DNA of 64,000 bases from Megaleporinus macrocephalus (Eukaryota; Chordata; Actinopteri; Characiformes; Anostomidae). Every line of letters starts with the position of its first letter. Position 1 is the first letter of the stretch. Where the stretch lies: positions 5,373,864 through 5,437,863 of the forward strand of contig CM038705.1 of the NCBI GenBank assembly GCA_021613375.1, in the 5' to 3' direction. The notes under the pieces were generated by a model, which was not told the DNA's origin, made no database searches, and saw only the letters and a program-made list of their open reading frames with translations. The position numbers and the translations under genes are program-made. Below are positions 1-11,100 of the stretch, one piece after another.

Positions 1-380
1 GGTGCATCGTTTAAGGTGGAACACCTGAAGTTCTAGAATGTAACTGGTGCATCGTTTAAGGAGGAACACCTGAATTTCTAGAATGTAACTGGTGCATCGT
101 TTAAGGAGGAACACCTGAATTTCTAGAATGTAACTGGTGCATCGTTTAAGGTGGAACACCTGAATTTCTAGAATGTAACTGGTGCATCGTTTAAGGTGGA
201 ACACCTGAAGTTCTAGAATGTAACTGGTGCATCGTTTAAGGTGGAACACCTGAAGTTCTAGAATGTAACTGGTGCATCGTTTAAGGAGGAACACCTGAAT
301 TTCTAGAATGTAACTGGTGCATCGTTTAAGGTGGAACACCTGAATTTCTAGAATGTAACTGGTGCATCGTTTAAGGTGGA
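1..380. repeat. 45-bp tandem repeat (about 8.4 copies), cut by window start
   Basis: The unit begins GGTGCATCGTTTAAGG and ends TTCTAGAATGTAACT, with a period of 45 bases (starts at 1, 46, 91 and so on). Copies differ at two or three positions (GTGG/GAGG, GAAG/GAAT), so the array is young. It probably continues upstream of the window. It lies in an ankib1 intron. Confidence 0.97.
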
Positions 381-640
381 CTGGAAATATTAAATAAAAA
401 GCTGAAGAGTTAGAAGCCAACTTTAGTTTCCTGCCTCAAACTGTGCAGACACTCCTACCGTGACACCGTATGACACCCTGTTATCTATAAACATGGAACC
501 TAAATACGAACAAGACATCTCCCTCAACATGACCGCTACTGTTTATATCTACACTCATGTGCTTCTGTTCATGTCTGTCCACAAGAGCAAGAGCAGTAGA
601 GCAACCTTTACACACCAAGCACATTTTGGCTGATCAACTA
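381..640. other. ankib1 intron, no recognisable feature
   Basis: Ordinary-composition intronic sequence between the 45-bp array and a Tc1-like element. I see no ORF, repeat or RNA gene here. Confidence 0.6.
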
Positions 641-1157
641 CACAGTCCAGTCACATTATTATGACCACTTCTGGTCTGGGGTATGTAGTTTCCTTGACAT
701 TCTCTGGACCCACTCATCCATGTGGAAGACACCGTCAACCCATTTGGGTCTGAATCCGTCCTTGCAGATCACGTACACCATGCATGCTGATTATCTTCGT
801 TGTGGCGGATCTTCCAGCAAGGAGATGAGACACATCACACCACTAGAGATGACCCACACTGGTTAAAAGAGCTGACCAAGACTTCCAGGTACTACCCTGG
901 ACCCTTAATTCTCCAGACTTGAACCCAACTGAGCATCTGTGGGACCACTTGGATGGTGGTGCTGGCTCTATGAACCCTCCTCCACGCTCCCTCCAGCAGC
1001 TGTGTGATGCACTGCAGTCAGCATGATACCTCCAGATACCTGTGACCACCTACCAGGAGCTTACTGAGTCTCCCAGTCTGTCTAGCTGCTGTCCAGGCTG
1101 CACACGGCGGTCACTCTGGATATTAGCTGGTGGTCATAATAATGTGACTCGGCTGTG
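641..1157 (+). mobile_element. Internally deleted Tc1/mariner-like element with 27-bp TIRs and TA target duplication
   Basis: The left end starts CACAGTCCAGTCACATTATT and the right end is its inverted counterpart (AATAATGTGACTCGGCTGTG, two mismatches). TA flanks both sides (639-640 and 1158-1159). The interior keeps a degraded transposase C-terminal part on the + strand. Near 910-960 it reads SPDLNPTEHLWDH, the Tc1-type D-x-N-P-x-E-H-L-W motif. A downstream stretch encodes the usual carboxy-terminal GGHS-like end. The first two catalytic residues are missing, so the element is non-autonomous. A related fragment lies at 43638 in the opposite orientation. Confidence 0.85.
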
Positions 1158-1222
1158 TATCAGTGTCTTGTTTTGCTGAGCTATCACTAACGCTGCTTTG
1201 TTTCTATTCTGTGGCCGTACAG

Positions 1223-1311
1223 GGAGTGTCAGGGCGAGGCTCATGAGCCCTGCGACTGCCAGACGTGGAAGATGTGGCTGCAGAAGGTTACTGACATGAA
1301 GCCAGAAGAGC
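1223..1311 (+). CDS. ankib1: ankib1 exon: end of IBR domain
   Basis: The acceptor is GGCCGTACAG and the donor is C|GTAAGC. It encodes [20 protein letters not shown] and continues to KPEE, matching the IBR-to-RING2 linker of ANKIB1. It ends with the first base of a Leu codon. Confidence 0.95.
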
Positions 1312-1470
1312 GTAAGCTGGACTTCACCACACACACGTTCACACGAGGGGAGGAGAAGCCCCCTCTACAGTGCAGCAGTGATATGTTGTCACACCTCTCA
1401 GACCTTTCACTGGCCGTGTGACTGAGTTTGACCTTGTGTCTCGTATGAGGAGACAGTGGAGATCAGCTGA

Positions 1471-1512
<42 letters not shown>

Positions 1513-1658
1513 GCTGTTTCACTCCGCAGTGGCAGGAGTGAGTGAGGCGTATGAAGACGCTGCCAACTGCCTGTGGTTACTCACCAACTCCAAATCCTGC
1601 GCCAACTGCAAGTCCCCCATTCAGAAGAACGAGGGCTGCAACCACATGCAGTGTGCCA

Positions 1659-1692
<34 letters not shown>

Positions 1693-4600
1693 CTCGCTCT
1701 CTTTCTTTGTCTCTCTCTCGCTTTCTCATTCTCTCTCTCTCATGCTCTCTCTATCATTCACTCACTCTCTCTCTTTCTTTGTCTCTCTCTCTCACTGTCT
1801 CGCTCTCATTATCTCTATCTCTTTCTGTGTCTCTCTCTCTCTATCTCATTCTCTCTCTCTCATGCTCTCTCTTTCTATCATTCACTCTCTCTCACTCGCT
1901 CTCTCTCTTTCTCTCTCACTCTCGTGCTCGCTCTCTTTCTTTGTCTCTCTATCTCATTCTCTCTCTCTGTCATGCTCTCTCACTCTCTATCATTCACTCT
2001 CTCTCACTCGTGCTCTCTCTTTCTTTGTCTCGCTCTCACAAAGAAAGAGAGAGATAGAGGTCTATCTCTCTCTTTCTTTGTCTCTCTCTATCTCATTCTC
2101 TCTCTCTCATGCTCTCTCTTTCTATCATTCACTCTCTCTCACTCGCTCTCTCACTCTCGTGCTCCCTTTTTTTCTTTGTCTCTCTCTCTCTCTCATGCTC
2201 TCTCACTTTCTCTATCATTGACTCTCACTCGATCTTTCACTCTCGTGCTCCCTCTTTTTCTTCGTCTCTCTCTCTCGATCTCATTCTCTCTCTCTCTCAT
2301 GCTCTCTCACTCTCTCTATCATTCACTCTCTCTCAATCTATCATATACTCAGTCTCACTTGTTCTCTCTCTTTCTTTGTCTCTCTCTATCTCATTCTCTC
2401 TCTCATGCTCTCTCTGTATCATTCTCTCTCTCTCACTCTTGTGCTCCCTCTTTTTCTTTCTCTCTCTCTCATGCTCTCTCACTTTCTCTATCATTCACTC
2501 TCTCACTCACTCTCTCACTCTCATGCTCCCTCTTTTTCTTTGTCTCCCTCTCTCTATCTCATTCTCTCTCTCATGCTCTCTCACTTTCTCTATCATTCAC
2601 TCTCTCTCACTTGCGCTCTCTCTTTCTTTGTCTCTCTCTCTCTCACTGTCTCTCTCTGTCTTACTCTATCTCTGTCTCTCTCTTTCTTTGTCTCTCTCTC
2701 GCTCTCTCATTCTCTCTCTCTCATGCTCTCGCTCTCTCTCTTTTCTTTGTCTCTCTCTCTATCTCATTCTCTCTTATGCTCTCTCTTTCTATCATTCACT
2801 CTCTCTCACTCGCTCTCTCTCTTTCTCTCTCTTTCTCTCTCGCTCTCGTGCTCGCTCTCTTTCTTTGTCTCTCTATCTCATTCTCTCTCTCTCATGCTGT
2901 CTCTCTCTATCATTCACTCTTTCTCACTCGCTCTCTCTCTTTCTTTGTCTCTCTCTCTCACTGTCGCTCTCACAAAGAAAGAGAGAGATAGAGATCTATC
3001 TCTCTCTTTCTTTGTCTCTCTCTATCTCATTCTCTCTCTCTCATGCTCTCTCTTTCTATCATTCACTCTCTCTCACTCGCTCTCTCACTCTCGTGCTCCC
3101 TATTTTCTTTGTCTCCCTGTCTCTATCTCATTCTCTCTCTCATGCTCTCTCTTTCTATCATTCACTCTCTCTCACTCGCTCTCTCACTCTCGTGCTTCCT
3201 TTTTTTTCTTTGTCTCTCTCTCTCTCATGCTCTCTCTCTCTCTGTCATTCACTCGCTCTCTCTCTTTTCTTTGTCTCTCTCTCTATCTCATTCTCTCTTA
3301 TGCTCTCTCTTTCTATCATTCACTCGCTCTCTCTCTTTCTCTCTCTTTCTCTCTCGCTCTCGTGCTCGCTCTCTTTCTTTGTCTCTCTATCTCATTCTCT
3401 CTCTCTCTCATGCTGTCTCTCTCTATAATTCACTCTTTCTCACTCGCTCTCTCTCTTTCTTTGTCTCTCTCTCTCACTGTCGCTCTCACAAAGAAAGAGA
3501 GAGATAGAGATCTATCTCTCTCTTTCTTTGTCTCTCTCTATCTCATTCTCTCTCTCTCATGCTCTCTCTTTCTATCATTCACTCTCTCTCACTCGCTCTC
3601 TCACTCTCGTGCTTCCTTTTTTTTCTTTGTCTCTCTCTCTCTCATGCTCTCTCACTTTCTCTATCATTGACTCTCACTCGATCTTTCACTCTCGTGCACC
3701 CTCTTTTTCTTTGTCTCCCTCTCTCGATCTCATTCTCTCTCTCTCTCATGCTCTCTCACTCTCTCTATCATTCACTCTCTCTCACTCACTCTCTCACTCT
3801 CGTGCACCCTCTTTTTCTTTGTCTCCCTCCCTCGATCTCATTCTCTCTAATGCTCTCTCACTCTCTCTATCATATGAGTATATAGTCTCACTTGTTCTCT
3901 CTCTTTCTTTGTCTCTCTCTCTATCTCCTTCTCTCTCTCATGCTCTCTCTCTGTATCATTCACTCTCTCACTCTTTTCTTTGTCTCTCTTACTCTCTCAT
4001 GCTCTCTCACTTTCTCTATCATTCACTCTCTCACTCGCTCTCTCACTCTCATGCTCCCTCGTTTTCTTCGTCTCTCTCTCTCTATCTCATTCTCTCTCTC
4101 TCTCATGCTTTCTCACTCTCTCTATCATTCACTCTCTCTCAATCTATCATATACTCAGTCTCACTTGTTCTCTCTCTTTCTTTGTCTCTCTCTCTTTCTT
4201 TGTCTCTCTCTCTCTTTCTCATTCTCTCTCTCATGCTTTCTCACTCTCTCTATCACATACTCAGTCTCACTTGTTCTCTCTCTTTCTTTGTCTCTCTCTC
4301 TATCTCCTTCTCTCTCTGTATCATTCACTCTCTCTCACTTTTCTTTGTCTCTCTTTCTCTCTCATGCTCTCTCACTTTCTCTATCATTCACTCTCTCACT
4401 CATTCTCTCACTCTTGTGCTCCCTCTTTTTCTTTGTCTCCCTCTCTCGATCTCATTCTCTCTCTCTCTCATGCTCTCTCACTCTCTCTATCATTCACTCT
4501 CTCTCACTCGTGCTCTCTCTTTCTTTGTCTCTCTCTCTCTCACTGTCTCTCTCTGTCTTACTCTATCTCTATCTCTCTCTTTCTTTGTCTCTCTCTCTCG

Positions 4601-5062
4601 CTCTCTCATTCTCTCTCTCTCATGCTCTCTCTATCATTTACTCGCTCTCTCTCTTTCTTTGTTTCTCTCTTTGTCTCTCTCTCTGTCTCGCTCTCACTAT
4701 CTCTATCTCTTTCTTTGTTTCTCTCTCTCTCTATCTCATTCTCTTATGCTCTCTCTTTCTATCATTCACTCGCTCTCTCTCTTTCTTTCTCTCTCTCGTA
4801 CTCGCTCTCTTTCTTTGTCTCTCTATCTCATTCTCTCTCTCTCTCTCATGCTCTCGCTCTATCATTCACTCTCTCTCACTCACGCTCTCTCTTTCTTTGT
4901 CTCTCTCTCTCTCTGTCTTACTCTATCTCTATCTCTCTCTTTCTTTGTCTCTCTCTCCTGCTGTCTTCCTTTCTCTCTCTCTGTCTGGGGTTATAGTTTG
5001 TGTGTAAATCTTCAGGTAGAAACGCTGGTCTTTATTGTTCGTCTCTCTTTCTGTGTGTGTGT

Positions 5063-5103
<41 letters not shown>

Positions 5104-8100
5104 TGTCGGCAGTGTAAGTACGACTTTTGCTGGATCTGTCTGGAGGAGTGGAAGAAGCACAGCTCGTCTACGGGAGGTTATTACCGCTGCACTCGATACG
5201 AGGTGATCCAGCAGGTGGAGGAGCAGTCTAAAGAGATGACTGTGGAGGTACACTGTTTAATTCAGTACTGATCCCTTTCACTGAGTACTCTTTGAACCCT
5301 ATGATGCACAAGCTGGGTCAATAGTTGGGCTGTGTATTGACAAGAACCTGGCGATACAATATGTATCGTGATACAGCGGTCACAATTCAATATATCGTGA
5401 TATACTACGATACTGCAAGTAAAGTGATATATTGCATATTTTTCAAATCCTACTATTAAAACACACCACTGTATGAACAGGTTTATCAATGCTTACAATA
5501 GCACTGCGCCCTTGTGCTGCTTGTTAATGTTGGAGTGGAGCTGAAAATAGATTACAACACTGCCATCTAGTGGTCAGAGGTTTCAACACAACACACAGTG
5601 AGTCACTGTCTGCCAGGAATCTGTGTATCGATACTGTGTTTTTGAGAATCGATACAGTATCACCAAACATAATATCCCCATATATTTTCGATATTTTCTT
5701 ACAGCCCTAGTCAATAGGGACCAGAGATTTAGGTTTCTGTATGTTTGCAGTAAATAAATTTACAGGTTGTCTTATTTTTCAACTTCCAGGCAGAGAAGAA
5801 GCACAAGAGCTACCAGGAACTGGATCGATTTATGCACTACTACACACGCTTCAAGAACCACGAGCACAGCTATGAGGTATTTTACCCCTATAGCAGTTTC
5901 ACCTCAACTAGTTTCAGCCACCCAGTATTATTATCAGTTCTCATCTAATACCTGCTTTGACTGCTCAGTACTTCATTAAGCTAAATCAAGATTTGCTGCT
6001 GAAGGAACTGAACACATTCATACAATGTCTGGGGCGTCCAGGAGAAATCTGGAACCTAACTTTGTTCTTCAAACTGGAGCTCAAGATCTGATCTACTTCT
6101 CTTACAATAAGATATTCATGTTACTTTGTATTGTATGTATGAATATTTACATCTGTTCTAATCAGATCTGCTGTTCTTACTGGTGTAAATACACTTTTTG
6201 ATCAGATAAACAATCAGCGTAGGTGCCTCTGAGTTGTGCAGAGTAGTGTCAGTGTTGACTTAAAGAAGTAATATATACACAGATCAGCCATAACATTACA
6301 ACCACCTCCTTATATCTCCACTCACTGTCCACTGTATCAGCTCCACTGACCATACAAGAGCTCCACTTACAGGCTGTAGTTCATCTGATTCTCTGTATAC
6401 ATTATTACTCTGTTCTTTAATGATCAGGACCCCCACAGTTTTTAAACACTGTGTCCACTCACTGTCCACTCTATTAGACACTCCTACTACTTGCTGGTCC
6501 ACCTTGTAGATGTAAAGTCAGAGACAGTAGCTCATCTGCTGCTGCACAGTTTGTGTTCCTCTAGTTCTTCATCAGTGGACACAGGACGCCGCCCACAGGA
6601 CGCTGCTGTCTGGATAGTTTTGGTTGGTGGACGATTCTCAGTCCAGCAGTTACACTGCAGTGCTAAGAATGACCCACCTCCCTAATAGTATCTGCTCTGT
6701 GGTGGTCCTGTGGGGGTCCTGATCATTAAAGAACAGAGTATTAAAGTATACAGAGAATCAGATAAACTACAGTCTGTAAGTGGAGCTCCTGTATGGTCAG
6801 TGTAGATACAAGGCTCGCTCTTCGTTGGAGGACTCTTTCAGACCTAACGTTCTGATCTTACTGTCTCATGCAGCTGGAAGACCGTCTCCTCAAAACAGCC
6901 AAAGATAAGATGGAGCAGCTGAGCAAAGTGCTGAGTGGAAGTAAGAGTGAGCTTTCTGATCACATCACCTCTGATTTCTGACGCACACTAGTAGTAATAA
7001 CGCAACACGTCCTCTGTGCCCGGTCCTGTGTAGGAGAAGGAGGTCCTCCAGACACTACGTTCATCGAAGATGCAGTGCACGAACTTCTGAAGACTCGCCG
7101 TATCCTCAAGTGCTCTTATCCCTACGGTTTCTTTCTGGAGCCCAAAAGCACAAAGAAAGAAATCTTTGAACTTATGCAGGTGGGAACACATTTCTTTGAT
7201 ATGACTGTGTAGATCATATAAACATTATAGACTCTTTTTAAATATAAAACAATAGAAGTTATATCACCCCCTACACTTCCTGTAGTGTATTACAGTCTGT
7301 CAGAATGACTGTGTAGATCATATAAACATTATAGACTCTTTTTAAATATAAAACAATAGAAGTTATATCACCCCCTACACTTCCTGTAGTGTATTACAGT
7401 CTGTCAGAATGACTGTGTAGATCATATAAACATTATAGACTCTTTTTAAATATAAAACAATAGAAGTTATATCACCCCCTACACTTCCTGTAGTGTATTA
7501 CAGTCTGTCAGAATGACTGTGTAGATCATATAAACATTATAGACTCTTTTTAAATATAAAACAATAGAAGTTATATCGCCCCCTACACTTCCTGTAGTGT
7601 ATTACAGTCTGTCAGAATGACTGTGTAGATCATATAAACATTATAGACACTTTTTAAATATAAAACAATAGAAGTTATATCGCCCCCTACACTTCCTGTA
7701 GTGTATTACAGTCTGTCAGAATGACTGTGTAGATCATATAAATGTCACAATGTAAGTTTGATGGTCTGAATAACCAAACATTTGTTCTCCCAGACTGACC
7801 TGGAGATGGTGACGGAGGATCTTGCCCAGAAAGTGAACCGACCTTACCTCCGCACCCCCCGCCATAAGATAATCCGGGCCGCCTGCCTGGTGCAGCAGAA
7901 GAGGCAGGAGTTCCTGGCTTCTGTGGCCCGAGGGGTGGCCCCCAATGATTCTCCTGAAGCCCCTCGACGCAGGTAAAACAACGACTAACCCTCATTAAGT
8001 ACATAAAGTGTAGTTTCTGTTTTTATACTTATTAATGGTTTTACTGGTAATATTTATAGTGGTTTGCATGATTTTCCCTCAACTCAAGTATTTAAAACTG

Positions 8101-11100
8101 TTGAAAAACAGAAGCCTCTATCTGTATTTTTAGATCCAGGATTTTCCTTTAGTAGTGAACATTGTATGAATATACTGTACTGTATGTGTTTTGCTTGACC
8201 CTAGTTTTTAAGGTGAAAATAAACCTCCACTTGTATCTGTTTACAGTTTTGCTGGGGGGACGTGGGACTGGGAGTACTTGGGCTTCGCATCTCCAGAGGT
8301 ACGTTTCTACTGTTTGCTCTATACACTGTTAAAGATGTGTAATTACGCATTGAGGTGTAATATTATTAAAGGGAAATTACTCTGCTAAGCCTCAGACTCA
8401 GGCTCCACCCACAAATACCTACATTTAGAGTTATACATTCAACCTAATGAGAAACTGTAACTCAGTTTATATACCATACCTACATTTAGAGTTATACATT
8501 CAACCTAATGAGAAACTGTAACTCAGTTTATATCACAATATCTACATTTAGAGTTATACATTCAACCTAATGAGAAACTGTACTCAGTTTATATCACAAT
8601 ACCTACATTTAGAGTTATACATTCAACCTAATGAGAAATTGTAGACTCGGTTTATATCACAATACCTACATTTAGAGTTATACATTCAACCTAATGAGAA
8701 ATTGTAGACTCGGTTTATATCACAATACCTACATTTAGAGTTATACATTCAACCTAATGAGAAACTGTAACTCAGTTTATATACAATACGTACATTTAGT
8801 TATACATTCAACCTAATGAGAAACTGTAGACTCAGTTTATATACAATACCTACATTTAGAGTTATACATTCAACCTAATGAGAAACTGTACTCAGTTTAT
8901 ATACAATACCTACATTTAGAGTTATACATTCAACCTAATGAGAAACTGTAACTCAGTTTATACACAATACCTACATTTAGAGTTATACATTCAACCTAAT
9001 GAGAAACTGTACTCAGTTTATATACAATACCTACATTTAGAGTTATACATTCAACCTAATGAGAAACTGTAGACTCAGTTTATATCACAATACCTACATT
9101 TGTGTTATTCACTCATTTGTTGTGATGTGAACTCATGTTCTACAGTTCTTCATTAAGTGTTCTTTAAAGCTCACATCAGAGGCAGTGAATGGACGTGTTT
9201 GTGGGCGGAACCTGGATAAGCTAATGTAATGAAGTTGACAGATGGTGCATTAAGACCTACAGCATGTGTGAAGTTTGAGGTGTTCAGCTGAATGGTACTG
9301 CACTGCGATTCTGTTCTAATCTAATGATGCAGGGGAATCAGGCACTTCTCGGAGGAATTGATCCGAGAGTCTACATTCAGAATGCAGGAGGCCAACAGCA
9401 GGTATTACTGAAGCCTCTGTATTCTTCCATCTGGCAATATGATGGCAGTACAAGCAGACTGGCACCTTTCATTCGCGTTCCATCGCTGTGCTCATCGTTC
9501 ATTTCTTATTTGACAGCATGCTTTTATATACTTTTTGTTCTACTCCGTTGTTGATATCAGAAAGATTGCATGCAGTGAAGTAGAGATAATGGTTTATCTA
9601 GTGGTCTCTGGCCCCTAAACCATACTTTCAGTTGTTTACCACCATCTGTATGAGCAGCTGTAGGGTATATTCTAGCATATTGATATTTAGTAGTTTTGTA
9701 TTTTTCTATTTTAACTTCCATTTACTTTTTTATATCTTGATTTTTATTACTCTTTTATTATTATAATGATTATTACTTTTATTATTAGTTTTATTTTTAT
9801 TATTATTTATTTTACTATTTTAAATTTTACTACTATATTTATATCTATTTTTATTGACTTATTTTTTCTTGTTTTTTCTTTTACAATTTATTTTACAATT
9901 TATTTTATTATTGTCTCTGTTCTTATTGTTTCTTTTACATTTTAAGTACTCATTAAAATGAATTTTAATATATTTTATAATTTCTTTTTGTTTAAAAATT
10001 GTAATGCTCGGCGACATTGTAAATGAGGGTCTCCCTCAATGTACTCCCGAGTGAAAATACAGGTTGATTGATTGATTGATTGATATCTAATTAACAAAGA
10101 AGTCTTTTTCCCTCATACATGCATACGTGGTGCAGGAGCCAAAGATTTCTTTGCAGTGGTGGTGATAGTAGTTGGGGTCTCCATGTCTACAGCACAGATA
10201 TAACCATTTTAATTACTATCAAGACCACCAGTGAAGCTACACAACCTTTGACTTGAATGTTGGTGATGGCAAAATAGTGATTCTGAAAACAGTGAATGTT
10301 TTCTTTGGGGACTACTTTGCCTCACAGCACCCTGCATGTATCCCTCCACCATGTATGGTTTTAAAAAATAACCTAAAATCTTTTGAAAGCGATCACAGAG
10401 CAAGTTTAGACATATACGGCCTCAGCTCTGATAATCACAGTTCACTGCTTCTCGTCACATCGCTCAGCCTTACGTTGAAGCACAGCTGTCGGGCTCCTCT
10501 GCAGACCTTTATACGAGGCCCTTCGTCTGCGGGGTCGGGACAGTCTTCTGTTTCTGGACCCACAAGACGTTCCCGCTGTGGATTTAGTGAGTGTCGTGTT
10601 TGGTTGTGTTGCAGGAATATGCAGAGTTCCAGTACCGCCGCAGGCACAGGCAGCGTCGCCGTGGAGACATGTCCAGCCTGAGGAGCAACACGCCGGACTC
10701 CGATGACCACAACCCCGGCACTTTAGGTACTGCTGCCAGGAGTGGGTCAAGTGTACTGTTTCTGTAATGGAATTAAAGGAGTAGTAAAATACTACATGAA
10801 ATACATGAAAAAGTATCTGTACTATCAGTACAAAATACTGCACAAGCAGAAGTAGCAGTACTTGGTAAACTAAAAGTATCAGAACTTGAAAATGTACTAA
10901 ATAAGTATAAGTGTCAGTACTTAATAAATAAGTATGTAAAGTATTAGAACTAGGCAAAATACTACATGAGCAAAAGTGGCAGTACTTAGTAAAGTATTCC
11001 ATGAGTAAAAGTTTCAGTGCTTGGCAAAATACTACAAGAACGTTTACTACTTGGTAAAATACTACATAAATAAAAGTGGCAGTACTTGGTGTAATACTAC

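Larger units (their letters stand above)
1661..4980. repeat. 3.3-kb pyrimidine tract (CT-rich) filling an ankib1 intron
   Basis: The + strand is almost only C and T for over 3 kb, built from CTCTCT runs punctuated by TTTCTTTGTCTC, ATCATTCACTC, CTCATGCTCTC and CTCGTGCTC modules. These modules recur in blocks. One copied segment repeats at about 516-base spacing (purine islands at 2972 and 3488). Long ORFs across it in all forward frames are low-complexity by-products (Ser/Leu/Phe/His only) and are not genes. Purine islands that interrupt it are listed separately. Confidence 0.97.

Noticed and set aside
1418..5117. Long forward-strand ORFs (up to about 530 codons) across the CT-rich tract
   Set aside because: They consist almost only of Ser, Leu, Phe, His and Thr, exist in all three frames at once and lie in an ankib1 intron. 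They are by-products of a stop-free CT repeat.
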